64,000 nt of DNA from Branchiostoma floridae. Its lineage: Eukaryota > Chordata > Leptocardii > Amphioxiformes > Branchiostomatidae. The DNA is taken from NCBI RefSeq assembly GCF_000003815.2, contig NC_049983.1, positions 3,728,706 to 3,792,705 of the forward strand, written 5' to 3'. The notes under the pieces are model-generated. The model was not told where the DNA came from. It searched no databases and saw only the letters and a program-made list of their open reading frames with translations. The position numbers were made by a program, and so were the translations under genes. This document shows, one piece after another, positions 35,241-47,251 of the stretch. How positions within the stretch are numbered: the stretch's first letter is position 1; every line of letters starts with the position of its first letter.

Positions 35241-36423
35241 CTGAAGAAGCTTTGTGTCCCATCCAATAACGGTGCACAATAGTTTGTGACTGACAGAATT
35301 AAGGCTTGAAGAATAATAAGTTTATGGACAGCGTGTAGTCTAGCATTTATCAGCTAAACTTTGCAGTTAGATGTTTGATACGTAGATTCGGAAATGGAGA
35401 CCGACATTTCTGCTTCCGACTCCTGTTCAATAACATCACAACCAATTGACAAGTCCAGGGTGGTGTTGGACAAGAGAGTTACTAGCATGCATTTTGTCTT
35501 GAACATGTTCAGAATAAGAAAACGGGGCCAAACCCAGGACAAGATTATTACAATGTTATGTTAAGTTTTGATTGAACCCGTGGCAATTTTGAAAAAAAAA
35601 AGCTATTTCCGAGTCAATTCCAATTTACCGTGAGGGTTTTAATCTAATATATGGAATAAATTTGAACTATTTTAAGTAAAATAACATTTTAGTCACTAAA
35701 GCTCTAAATGAAAGTTTGAACATGTTTGAACCTATTTGTATTGTTGTAAACACTGGGAAAGTAACGTTACAGATATTTCCTTATTCAGAACAAGTTTCAA
35801 ACATATATGTGTTTTTTCAGTGTTGGAACAAGTTCCAACAACTTGCGTCTTGTTTTCCTCCAAGAATAGTTTTATTGCCCTCATATACAAAGATTTAAAT
35901 CTACTGTTAAGTCCTTGTATTTATAGACTTTCTTAAATAGAGACACTGGTGGCTCTTTTGTGGGAAGCTGTCAGACAGACAAAATTTCTTGTACTTGGCA
36001 GGAATGCGTGGATTGCCATTTTCTCACCACACTGTTCCAGTTACAAAACATTGTATTAATGTTCGAACATGCTACAACAAATGATGAATCTATGTTGGAA
36101 CAGTACAGAAACTAACAGAAATAATATATTTGATGATAGAAATGTTTGTAACATGTATCAATACAGCTGAAACTATTTAGAACGTCAAACAGGTGTTATA
36201 GATAGCTCGGAACAGTTACTTAATAACAGTTAGTATGTTAAATGTTAGAAATGTTTAGGTTTCCAAAATGCTAGAACAAAAGGTAAGAAACATCCTCTTG
36301 GTAATGTGGAATTGACTCTAGCTTATTGCTATAATCCAGATTTCGCGTTTCACCGTCAGTCTTACTTAACTGCCGATTCCCGGAGAGTCGCTGTACCGTA
36401 GCGGTGAGAGTTTAACCTGTCGT
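35241..36423. other. Intergenic DNA downstream of the YWTD gene
   Basis: AT-rich, no exons seen. No clear poly(A) signal close to the stop at 36424; the nearest minus-strand AATAAA I noticed is around 35870. Confidence 0.45.
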
Positions 36424-39400
36424 CTATGGACGTCCTGGAAAAAAGAAACAGAATTACCAGGGATGCGTCGATGACCATGCACATCAGTGTCACATTTACA
36501 TAATTTCAGTCTATGAACAACTTATGCTATTAGATAGAGAAGATAAGCAACGGAGACAAATTATGCAAATCAGGACCTGGTTTGCATAATTAATACAAAC
36601 ATTTATATCACTTCACTTAAAAAGGTTGATATCATTCGGTGAAGCCATGAATTCGTGAAAATCTAGTTCGATTCCTGAAATGAAAAATTAATCTTAACCC
36701 CTTGTCTGGCTTCGCACTTTATAACGTTACATGGCGTAAATAAAAATCTATGTATCATATAATCCAAAGCAACATGTTTAAATAGTTTAAAGACCTGAAC
36801 CTGTTGTTTCAGGATGGAGGTACTGTTAATGGTGAATCTGTCAGGAGCTGTACTTACCATTAGTTACGCCAGGAGGCGCTGCCGTGGACAGGTAGATGCC
36901 GTGTGGGTAAACCAGTCCATCCACCAGCACAGTCTTGGTCTTATCAGACTTGGACATCCTGGAGATGTGGAACAAAACATGTCTTTCGTAATATAAATGT
37001 GCATACTTAGATTAAAAATAGAACTTCAAAACGTTAGACATGCATTCTTATACGGATTTTGATTTGCATACAACATGTATATGCATGTATTTTGGGGATA
37101 TGTATTTCATACTCATATTGTAGTATTTCATTTTATTTCATGCATATATCAGTACATCGGCGCACAATACTACTAGATATGTACAAACAAGATTCATACA
37201 TATCGTGTAGATTATAATGCAGAATTTCACCAAGTAATTACAGATTTCTCACTACAAACTGTTTTCAGTAGATAAAGGGGATTTCCTCACTTTCCGATTT
37301 TCCCCTGTCGGGTGGATGATGATGAAGCCCGCCAGCTGGACGACCAGTAGACGAAGTCCTCATCAACCGCGATTCCATGAACCCACTTCTCGTTTTCATA
37401 CAGCACTTGTCGGATATCGTTGCCCAGCAGGTCTGAGCTGTAGATACCATACCGCTGATGACGGTAGTACAGCCGATCCTCTAAAGCGAATGAACAAATA
37501 TACTGATCAATACTAAGTAGATACAGTTTTACTTAAGGGTACAGAGCAGAGCAATTATGCACATGCGTAATGCCTCTATATACACGTAGTGGTATTGCGA
37601 AGATATGACGTCATGCATATCTAACAATCCGCCATTCCACCACCTTGAATTTAAAAAGAAATTGATTTTGCAATAAATAATCACAAAAGACAATGGAAAA
37701 ATACTAAAAACGTTCATTCAACGTTTTTATGAAAAATACAAGATATTTAGAAAATTCTAAGGGATAATAATCTAGTTATTCTTGATCTGGTCATTTTAGA
37801 TTTTGTCCAGTTACGTCATCAAATTAGCATCATGTATGAATATTTGATGATGAAAGATATTTTAGATAACATAAGATTTTATTTATGTAAGAAAATAGCA
37901 GGTATATAGCAAATAAGCGTGAAAGATACATTGGTACACCCGAAATTAGTGATTTTCGTCAAAAAATTCCTGTGAACAAACCGTTGAATAAAAAAATGAA
38001 AAAAAAGGTCACACTCCATGAAATTGTTGCCAACTAAATTTTAGCAAAATTCAACAATTTTGGTGGCTCTCGCGTAATCCGTTCTGGCGTTGTGTGACAT
38101 GAAAGTTAGCGCCGGCCTCAAAAGCCACTCGAAGTCAGGTACCCATTTTTACACCTGGGTGAAGTGAGGAAGGTCGTGTAAAGTGCCTTTCCCAAGGGCA
38201 CAACGTCGGGGGGCACGGCGGGGATCGAACTCAGGACCTCCAGATTCCGAACCGAACGCTCTACCAGTTAAGCCACGCCCGACGCCACAACGCCGACCCG
38301 ACGCCGGGTTGATATACATATAGAATATAACACGGTGTATTCCGTATCACCAGAGGTATCAGCCCGACCGCTGGTCGGATCGCCCGAAGGCGATCCGACC
38401 CGCGGGAGGGCTGGGACCGAGGGTGATGCGGAATGCACCGTGTTGTATTTTATCTATGTCATACCCACTTTAGAAAAAAACATGTTTTGATGCGAAGTGC
38501 GCCAGAAGTTAAACAAATTTGGTGCCCTCGAACAAAAAGTGTTACAATTAAATAGCAATGTACCAACGTCCGAATCAGGTATTCGAATTTTTGACCGTGC
38601 CTCACTCGGCCCGCTCGAAATAGTTCGATTTACTCGAAGGAAGCCTTTGTGATACAACTTAGAACCCCCTGTGAAACAGAAAGTTATCACACGGTCAGGA
38701 ACACCTGTATCGAACATTTTCGCGACCCAGGTATGACTTAGATGATCATATTGGCAACACGTCCCTAACTATAGCTTGTTTCCTCACCATGGAAGTCTAT
38801 TGTCATGGCTCCGGGAACATCCAGACCCGTGACGATGGTGGTTTGGCCACTGCCATCCAGCGCAGCTCGGTCAATCCTGCTATTAGAATAGTCCACCCAG
38901 TACATGAGTCTGTGAAAAAGAGTCCGGCAGACAACATGATTATTATTATATTTCCGCGAAATGTTTGGAAATCTGTTGTTTTATTGTGCATCATCTCATT
39001 AATTATCACATAAAGTCATAATTACCATTTTCTATTTGCACTGATGGTTTTTTCTACCTTAAGTGATGCTGACTTGGTTATGTGAATGACATCCTCTTGG
39101 AACCCCAAAACCGATGCGAGCGTGCGAATAAAAAAAGTTTAGAATAAAAAAACTAGTTGACTTCAGTACAGAATCTAAGTAGCCAAGAAGGCTGCAAATA
39201 ACTAAATACATAGAGTATGGTATACGCAACAATTGATTTTTCATATTCGTTCTTTCATACACATCATCTTCTTTGACGTTTGATTTTACTTTGGCATTCT
39301 ATGACATCCCTGAGTATCCGTTTGCCGATATTTTTTCAATATACGGCATATTTTTCAATTGCTTTGTACGATTTACAGTATAACTAGAGTTCGGCGACTT

Positions 39401-42400
39401 CATACCTCCATGAAATAATAAGAGCTTTTGTAAATTTTATGCAAATGACTTGCACATTTACCTGATTTATGCAGGATGATGTTCATCATTGACTAACATA
39501 CACATGTCACAAGTATAAAATTCCCATCGTTAATCATTTGCGGTTTTGCAATTTTCCAAGATATTATGCAAATTAGTTCCAAGTTAGCATATTTTGTATC
39601 TGCTTATGTTCCATCTATCATAATTTAAATTTGTTACATTTATTGAAGTCCAGTTATTGAAAACAGTGGAATTATGCAATTTCGACATTAATTATGCAAA
39701 TTAAGTCCTCATTTGAAAAACATGCATGTCATTATAAACATCTTTGCTTAAGCTACCCGCATGCCTAAAATGATGTCAATCCGTCATTCTTTTCTGTAGT
39801 TAGCCTCTTTGGAATGTCGTGTCAAAACTGCCCCTGCAGTTCCAAAAATAAATGTTAGGAGGCTGAAACTTGCTATCTACCATTAAAGTACCAAGAAATC
39901 ATGAAATTTCGTTGTTCCCTTCTTGAGTTATCCACTTCAGAAGTTTTTGACAAAAATGCCCCTGCTATCCCAAAATTATTCGCTAGGGGGCCCAAACTTA
40001 TGTGACTTATTTCTGAGCACAAGAGCTATCTAATACTCAAAATTCGTGACCATATCTTATTCAAAGCATGAGATAGCAAAACCGGAAGGTGCACTGCAGT
40101 ACCAAGGGAAGCCGTTAGAAGGGCCAAAACCTAATCATTTCCATCTTTCATCACACCCCACAAACACACCAAGTATGAAACCAATCCATCAAGCTGTTCT
40201 TGTGTTATCTTGTTGACAGACAGACACACACGCACACAAACGCTAGTGAAAACATAACCTCCATGACATTTCATGGAAGTAATGAAATACATTTTACTCA
40301 CCCATTCCTGGAGTCCAGGACCAGGCCGTAAGGATCCTTGATAGCTGGTGACGTCAGAAGTGTCCTGGTGGACGATCCGTCCTTCTTTGCTACAGAGATA
40401 GTCCCTGCGCTGTAGACAGCCCAGTAGATATTCCCCCCAGCGTGATCCAATGCTATGCCATAGACCGCTGCAGAAAAGGTATGAGGACATTATTTGGTAG
40501 TCAACAAGAAATGTTTCAAAGTGTTCAGTTTACTTATTAAATCTTAATCTTAATGATTTATAGATGATCCTGGCATTTGGAGTAGACCATAATAGTATCG
40601 CAGTTCTCACAGATAGCTTTTCCAATGATGTCGGGTTTTTACCGATAGACCGGCACTTTCGACAACAGAAATGCGTAACTAAGACCATCATGCAGTCACT
40701 CCCTTTCTACTAACTATCACTGCATACTAATCTCCAAGCAGATGTAATGATTATATAACATTTGCGGCATTTCAAAGTCGTGTACAGATGATGTCCAAGC
40801 AGATGTAAGGATCTGGTTCATTCTCCGTCTTCTACACCAGTTTTTGCCACATTTATCATTCTTTTCCAGAACTGTATTCTTTTAAAGATTCGCTTTTTCA
40901 AACACAAACAATAGAGCAAATCTGGATCCTTACATCTGCTGAGGTCATCTGGACACTGCTTTCTTAAACTTTTTTTGGGATACGGCAGACCATAAATAAT
41001 GTATAGCATTTTGAAATACATGCTTCTGACATTAAATGGAAGGAATATAATGATAATCTATATCCCACTATATCTGCCGGTATCTATGATGGTCTCCATG
41101 CCACTTCCATCACGACGAGCCCGTTTGATGTTTTTGTTCCGCTGATCTGACCAGTACACATAGTCGGTGAGTGGGTCGTAGTCCAGGACGTAGGGCCGCC
41201 CAGCCAGTGGCAGTGTGACCTTTGACCCGGAAATGATGTCAACCTGGATGATGGTTTCTTCATCACGATCAGCCACCAAGAGGAATGGCTCACTGTTCTT
41301 ATGGGAGTCAGGGTATCCTAATGGGTGGAGGAAATCAGAGTATTGAATAATGTAACGGCTGTTTCCCATACAACTGCAATATTTCAATTTTTTATGACGT
41401 ACAATATCACGAAAAGTTTCACATTAAGGAATTATGATAGTCAATGTGATTATGATGCTGTTTTGGGCGATGCCTCAGGGGTTAGCCGAACTGTGTAGTA
41501 TACGTCCGATTGGCAAAAAATTCCCGGAATTTTGCAGGATATTTTCCGCGTTCGAAGTTGCTCATCCCTTAGAAAGGGAATAACTCGAGAAAGCGTTGAC
41601 GTATTGTCATGATGTTTGTGATATTTGAATGGCTTCAGTGATACGTTACATAAATAAACATTGATTATGCAAATCAAGGACTAACATGCATAATTAATGA
41701 GGACAGTTTATAAATCCACTTCATAGGACAATCAAACATATGACTATGTAACTGAAAAAGTTAGACATGCATTGATTATGCAAATGTTTCCTAATTTACA
41801 TATATCAGAGAGAATGTGTAATACAACATTGATAAATCATAGGAATTTTATTTTTGCTATATTTGGCAGCTACATAAATCATAGAAATTACGATATCATT
41901 ATTACGTATAAGAAAACATACATACGTTATTAGGAAACGATATAATAGCATTAATTGCATAAAACATTCTCTAATACAGCAAGGTTAATTAATATAACAC
42001 AAATACTAAAACATACCAACAACACCAAACGTACATTAACACATAAACCAAACCATTAAGCCGTCACCAAGACAATAATTTTTCATTGCCACCTTTTTAT
42101 ACTAATGATGTTGCCCAGCACACCGTCCCAAATAGCCCACAAAACAACTGAAACCCAACTCACGTGTCGTCTTGCACGTCTCGTCAAGACGCTGCCCCAA
42201 GGCGGCGGTTCGGCTTCGCTCCTTGTCCATGTCACGTTTCAAGGCGTCAACAGTGGTGGACAGTTGGTGTAAGTCGTCTTGGTCGCGCTTCAAGGCGTCA
42301 ACAGTGGTGGACAGTTGGTGTAAGTCGTCTTGGTCGCACTTCAAGGCGTCCACAGTGGTGGACAGTTGGCGTAGGTCGTCTTGGTCGCGTTTCAAGGCGT

Positions 42401-45400
42401 CAACAGTGGTGGACAGTTGGCGCATGTCGTTTAGGTCGCGCTTCAGGGCGTCAACAGTGGTGGACAGTTGGCGTAGGTCATCTCGGTCGTGTTTCAAGGC
42501 GTCAACAGTGGTGGACAGTTGGCGTAAGTCGTCTTGGTCACGCTTCAAGGCGTCAACAGTGGTGGACAGTTGGCGCATGTCGTCTTGGTCGCGCTTCAAG
42601 GCATCAACAGTGGTGGACAGTTGGCGTAGGTCGTCTCGGTCGCGCTTCAAGGCGTCAACAGTGGTGGACAGTTGGCGTAAGTCGTCTCGGTCGCGCTTCA
42701 AGGCGTCAACAGTGGCGGACAGTTGGCGTAGGTCGTCTTGGTCGCGCTTCAAGGCGTCAACTGTGGTGGACATGTCGTCTTGGTCGCGCTTCAAGGCGTC
42801 AACAGTGGTGGACAGTTGGCGTAGGTCGTCTTGGTCGTGCTTCAAGGCGTCAACAGTGGCGGGCAGTTGGCGAATGTCGTCTTGGTCGCGCTTCAAGGCG
42901 TCAACAGTGGAGGTCAGTTCAGATATCTCCTACGTATAAGGTATATATATATATGTACGCCAGAATACCAAACGTTAAAAACAAAATAGAGGAAAGTTCT
43001 AACTTGATGTGCTCAATAAACAGAGCAGAGGCAAGTCGAAAAAATTGCTTTCCAACAGGGTTTTGTGACACAAGAGCGTTTACCTCATTGTTGATGAACG
43101 CCACAAGGGCAAGTCCCATAGCGACCAGACTCAGCAGCACGGCAATGCCCGTGGCGATGTAGGTAAGCCGGGAGCGGATGAAGCTACAGAAGGCATGGCG
43201 GCCACTTACTCCACCCAGATACGTGCGGTCTGTTAGAAAACAAGAAGATTTAAAACGAGGATTTTTTTCAAAACTTTAAACTTTAATTTCCGACACGAAA
43301 ATAAAGCAAGACAGTTTTGACTGTCCAACTCCTGTTGTCAATTCAGCAAACAATCTATTTTTTTTACTCGTGTTTTATCTATTTCTTTTTTTAACATACA
43401 AATGGCTAACCGATCTGGTCGATATTAGAATTATGATTGCATCTTTAAAACAAACAAACAAACAATATTGCTACAGGTCACATTTGACGCCTTGTCACTA
43501 AACATCGTTCTTGAAAGGAAGCCTTCTGCCAAAATTTTAAAAAAAAGATTATTTCATGATGTGCTCTTTGAAGTTTTTGGACCGTTTGTTGTAGTTTGAT
43601 GCTTTAAGATGACGTCGATCGATTGCTTAAGAAATCAAATTTGTCTGTATTGCAGTCGAGTTAGTGTCATAGCGAGATGTCACGACGTCATATCCGTTGA
43701 AGTTTGTCTTACGATTTTGAAGACATAGGGTTATCAAACAGTCTATGACAGAACCGACCACCGACAAGCATCTTAGACAGTCCTTTCGTAACAAGACAAC
43801 TAATGCTTGTATGGCACTTTCGCGACTCAGGAACGTATTCAGTTTGTTATCGTACGGCAATCGTACGAAGAATCTGACACAGGATGATTTACCTGCTCTG
43901 GAGGCGTACATTGGGTTCGGTATACTCGCACCGGCGTGGGCACGTGCCCGCCAATCAGTCTGCTGCATAGGCGTGGTGCCTGGAGGAAAATTGAAATTGC
44001 GTCGACGGTATGAATTAAGGAGAACAGTCACTTCAAGACTTTCTGAAGTCAAAATACAAGATGATGTGAAAAAATGTATATCCATTGACTATGGTAGTAT
44101 CATTTTATTACTGTGGCAAATTGACACCCTTTTCCTGTTGTTGTTCATCGCAGCATTCTTCACACTCGAGTTGTTTTTGTCGCATGGCAGTCTAAGTAGG
44201 ACTTGTGGTGACATCACAGTAAGCGTAGCAACGAGGTTGGAAATTAGAATCTAGGTTCGAAAAAATATTGCACACATTTTACGGCTTTTAACCCTCAAAC
44301 ACCCGAGTGGGGTCCATTTGGACCCCAGGCGCAAATTTTGAAGTGCCATTTAAACATTTTTGATCTGAAGAAAAATTCCTTTCGTGACTTTGTCAGCCAA
44401 AATCTGCTGTACCTTCTTCTAAGTTTTTACGAAGATTGGTACAATATTGTGGAAACTATAAAGAAAGTCTGTTCTTAGTTCGTCTGGGGTCCAAACGGAC
44501 CCCAGCAAAAATGTGCAGTTTTTAAAACAAACTTTTGAGACTTACTCCTGAACTACTTATTGTATGACCACTAAACTTTCAGAGATTGCTAAACATGTTA
44601 AACTAAATCCACACAAAAACTTTTGTGTCATCACCATATGATATGACGACATTATGACGTCATTAATCTTATAAGGGCGGCCATCTTGGATTTTGACCAA
44701 TGACGTTATGAAATTAGCATAAATCATAAATTTGAAATCATGAAAATTACATCAAATTTAATAGAATTTAATTTTTGTTAGAAAACAAGTGTAGATTAAC
44801 AAGAAAACCTTGTTTAAATCGAAATTGGCAAATTTTGGCAAAAATTTGCCTGTCATAATTCCGTTGCCATGGCAACCCCCAAAAATGATGAAATTACTTT
44901 ATTGACTAGACATTTTTTGTAACAATTTTTTGTGATAGATTACCAAGTTTCGTAACTTTAGCTCTAGCCGTTCATGAGTTATACGCCATAAATGTTGCTG
45001 AGGGCCTCAAAATTCCCCTCTCTGGTCAGAATAGGTTTAGTATAAATCTGGTCCTTCTTATCTTTTGCATAAATTATGCTGATAAGCTGGAATTAGCAAA
45101 ACATTGACGATGCAATGCATGTACAATGATCACCGATAGGAATTGGAATTAAGATTTTATGAACAAAACATTTTGGGGTCCGTTTGGACCCCACTCGGTC
45201 ATTTTAGTCGCAAAAAAAGGTCGGGTGCTTGAGGGTCAAGTGTACGTTTTACCTTGAGCAGCGATGCTGGGTTCCAAACTGGTTATATTTTCAGCCCCCC
45301 TACCCTCTATTCTTCTCCATAAGTGAGCTAGGTTCTTTTACGTGCAGAGGTGTGGTGACTATAGACAAACTCATTGTACCTCCGTACCTCCCGACGCTTT

Positions 45401-45658
45401 CTATGTACGGGGATTTACTTCACCATCGGAAATGATGAACTCACCCCGCATTACACCATTCCCCAAGTGGGGTTTGCACTTGAGCTTTATAGATAGGTAG
45501 TCCCCTACCACTTGCCCCCCTCCCACACAAAGAAAAAAAAACTGTCATGAAAATGCATCCTCCAGGCTTAATATATGCTGAAAATGTAAAATAATAGCCT
45601 GACATTTTAAATCTTTACCTGTGTCACCAGTTTGGGACTGCTGTTGCCCTCCCGGCAT
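36424..45658 (-). CDS. Type II membrane protein: tyrosine tail, TM, tandem coiled coil, six-bladed YWTD propeller
   Basis: Ten exons, all GT-AG with matching phases: 45658-45619, 43979-43893, 43229-43084, 42929-42164, 41317-41069, 40467-40302, 38909-38788, 37480-37291, 36958-36858, 36434-36424. They total 1878 nt, 625 residues. N-terminus MPGGQQQSQTGDT with no signal peptide; exon 2 adds PNPMYASRA; exon 3 has CSFIRSRL then one membrane segment (IATGIAVLLSLVAMGLALVAF, about residues 60-85). Basic residues before it put the N-terminus inside. Exon 4 is fourteen 17-residue repeats (STTVDALKRDQDDLRQL), a long coiled coil. Exons 5-9 carry LDLR class B repeats: YVYWSD, NIYWAV, LMYWVD, RLYYRH, FVYWSS plus an opening LLVAD strand, enough for six blades. 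The donor at 41069 (GTGGGA) is weak. Exon 8 has a frame question (see findings). Probably an adhesion or pattern-binding surface protein; ligand unknown. Confidence 0.85.
37588..38127. mobile_element. TTAA-family element, truncated copy in a YWTD-gene intron
   Basis: Shares CCACCTTGAATTT, ACGTCATCAAATTAGCAT and GCGCCGGCCTCAAAAGCC with other members (63453 and 33659 copies). It ends where the SINE at 38130 begins. Confidence 0.55.
38130..38288 (-). mobile_element. tRNA-derived SINE in a YWTD-gene intron
   Basis: On the minus strand it starts with a tRNA-like head: A box TGGCTTAACTGGTA (38275-38262) and B box GTTCGATCC (38230-38222), with GAGCGTTCGGTTCGGAATC between. A conserved body with CCCTTGGGAAAGGCACTTTA follows. 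A real tRNA gene is unlikely, as the head lacks a proper acceptor stem. Confidence 0.8.
39385..40288 (-). mobile_element. Repeat family with CCTCCATGA...TTTCAT ends, copy 1
   Basis: One end has GTTCGGCGACTTCATACCTC, the other AACCTCCATGACATTTCAT. A second copy lies in the opposite orientation at 52226-53345. Both contain ACTTCCGGT-type and TCAAGAACGG-type phrases and a short microsatellite near one end. Lies in a YWTD-gene intron. No coding capacity seen. Confidence 0.6.
42190..42910 (-). repeat. 51-bp coding minisatellite (14 units)
   Basis: Exon 4 of the YWTD gene is built of 51-bp units, very similar at DNA level. The third unit in coding order is short: DQDDM runs straight into STTVDAL, so RQL (9 nt) is missing and the frame is kept. 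Because the units lack stop codons in several frames, long shadow frames also appear on the plus strand. Confidence 0.95.
44292..45235. mobile_element. piggyBac-like non-autonomous element in intron 1 of the YWTD gene
   Basis: TTAA at 44288-44291 and TCAA (one change) at 45236-45239. Ends CCCTCAAACACCCGA and, complemented, CCCTCAAGCACCCGA; both are followed inward by GGGGTCC(A/G)TTTGGACCCC. CCC ends plus TTAA fit piggyBac. The interior (44640-45030) resembles the TTAA family, including GTTGCCATGGCAAC and a GGTCAGAATAGGTTTA end, so this may be a nested or chimeric copy. Confidence 0.7.
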
Positions 45659-46818
45659 GGTGCGACTTGTCAGGTTTCTGCACAGCAAAAATACACGCCC
45701 TGCGTCAGGCGGGGTCCGGGACACAATGTGAAATTTTCAGCAATTAGAAACCAAATATGAAAGAAAACCGTGGGTGACAAACAACGCAAGTTTCCAGACA
45801 AATCAGGTGCACACTTAATTGTTTTCTTTGTTTGTTATATATTGAAAGAGGGGTATCGAAAACACTTAAAGACATTTTATCTTTCTGATCATGTTTGAAA
45901 CCTTATTACATATATTGAATTCATACATATGAGGTCTACCGAAAGTGCGAAAAGGAACGAAAAGGAACGAAAAGGTAAGTACCGAAAGCGCAATAAGGAA
46001 TGAAAAGGAACGAAAAGTTCCTTATCGTTCCTTTTCGCAATTTTGGTACTTTCCTTTTCGTTCCTTTTTGTTCCTTTTCGCAAGTTCGGTACTTTCCTTT
46101 CGTTCCTTTTCGCACTTCCGGTAGCGAAAGTGCGAAAAGGAAGAAAAATTAACGAAGTATGAAGCAAATTAAAATAAATCAATAAGAATATAAGGAAACG
46201 GTACTGCGGGCCTAAAACATGGAGACTGGAGACATTAAAAAAATAATATGTTGTTGCTCGTTTACGACGAAAGAAAAGCTGTGAAAGGATAAACCTGTCT
46301 ATATTGTACCAAGGAGCTTTCATCAAGTTGTACCATGAGTATTCATCTTTTTGGCGGGAAGAAAGGCGTCAACGTGAGGAATTTGTGCAAAGGATATTGG
46401 GAAACTACGGAGATATCGAGCGGGCGACTCACGCCTCCCGTGCGGGTTCGACAAAAAAAGTCTTTGGAACCAGGCCTCGAAATTAACGGGCCTGAGCCAC
46501 TTATTACGTAGGCCGGGACCATTAGAAAACCACTTTGTGACATTTTGGGGACCGTAGAAATAAACTTCTTTAGAATGTCAACCCGTCAAACGTTTTTTAG
46601 GCGCGCTACTCAGCGGCTTTCAAGTTTACTTGCTGTGGCCTTAGATTCAACTAGTTTCCACATGATTATCTGTAGTTGATTTAAGCACTCTCTGTTGTCA
46701 TCGTTACGCAAGTTATTTGGTAAAGTTTAGCATAGTAGGGAATGCTAGAATACAGACTTTTGGGACACAGTATCGAATCAGAAGTGGAGACAGTCTAGCC
46801 AGGACGATCGATCGACAG
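45659..46818. other. 5' flank of the YWTD gene
   Basis: On the minus strand TTTTGCTGTGCAG at about 45682 looks like an acceptor just before the start codon, so a 5' non-coding exon may lie further upstream. No promoter motif is clear. Confidence 0.35.
45936..46124. repeat. Foldback made of CGAAAAGGAA decamers
   Basis: Ends CTACCGAAAGTGCGAAAAGG and its near complement. The interior is about fourteen copies of a CGAAAAGGAA-like decamer, forward in the left part and complemented in the right, meeting near 46019. Low complexity but highly ordered. Located just upstream (5') of the YWTD gene. Confidence 0.8.
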
Positions 46819-47251
46819 TAGGGCTGGGTATCGGTACAGCGTACCGGTACAAAACCGGTTTTTCTTATTGGACCGGTCCAGAAAAACCGGACCTGAAAAA
46901 ATTAGGTGGACCGGATGTTGGACCGATTAGAAAATTAACAGATTATTTCATCAGGCATTCACACGTTTTGGCGCTTGCAGGTGGAAGAAAATAACAAGAG
47001 TGAAGTAGAGTAGAGTTTATAGTAATTTCTACCAAGTTTTACAGCCAATCGTACAGGTGCAGTTAGCGTTGTAGGATTTTAAAAAGCCAGTGCAAGTCTA
47101 ATACTCCACCAAACAGTTTTCTTTGTAGTGAAATGGACCATTAGTATGAGTCATACTGAATCAGGTCCAGGTTCAGGTCCGGACCTGGACCTGATCCTCT
47201 GGACCTGAACCGGACCTGGACCTGAATTTTCTGTACCGGTACCCGGCCCTA
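46819..47251. mobile_element. hAT-type MITE, copy 1
   Basis: 433 bp bounded by perfect 8-bp duplications ATCGACAG (46811-46818 and 47252-47259). Ends TAGGGCTGGGTATCGGTAC and, complemented, TAGGGCCGGGTACCGGTAC. Near one end are repeats of GGACCTGGACCTG. No coding. 8-bp duplications and TAGGG ends fit hAT. Confidence 0.92.

Noticed and set aside
38222-38275. tRNA gene on the minus strand
   Set aside because: A and B boxes are good but there is no acceptor stem, and the sequence continues into a SINE body.
42164-43162. Long plus-strand frames of about 250-330 codons, rich in SRFKASTVVDSW or QQWWTVGVGRLG
   Set aside because: They are antisense shadows of the 51-bp coding repeat. The minus strand has the splice sites, phases and continuing protein.
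43745-44254. 169-codon plus-strand frame with a hydrophobic stretch
   Set aside because: Overlaps the real minus-strand exon 43893-43979 and the piggyBac-like border, with no splice support.
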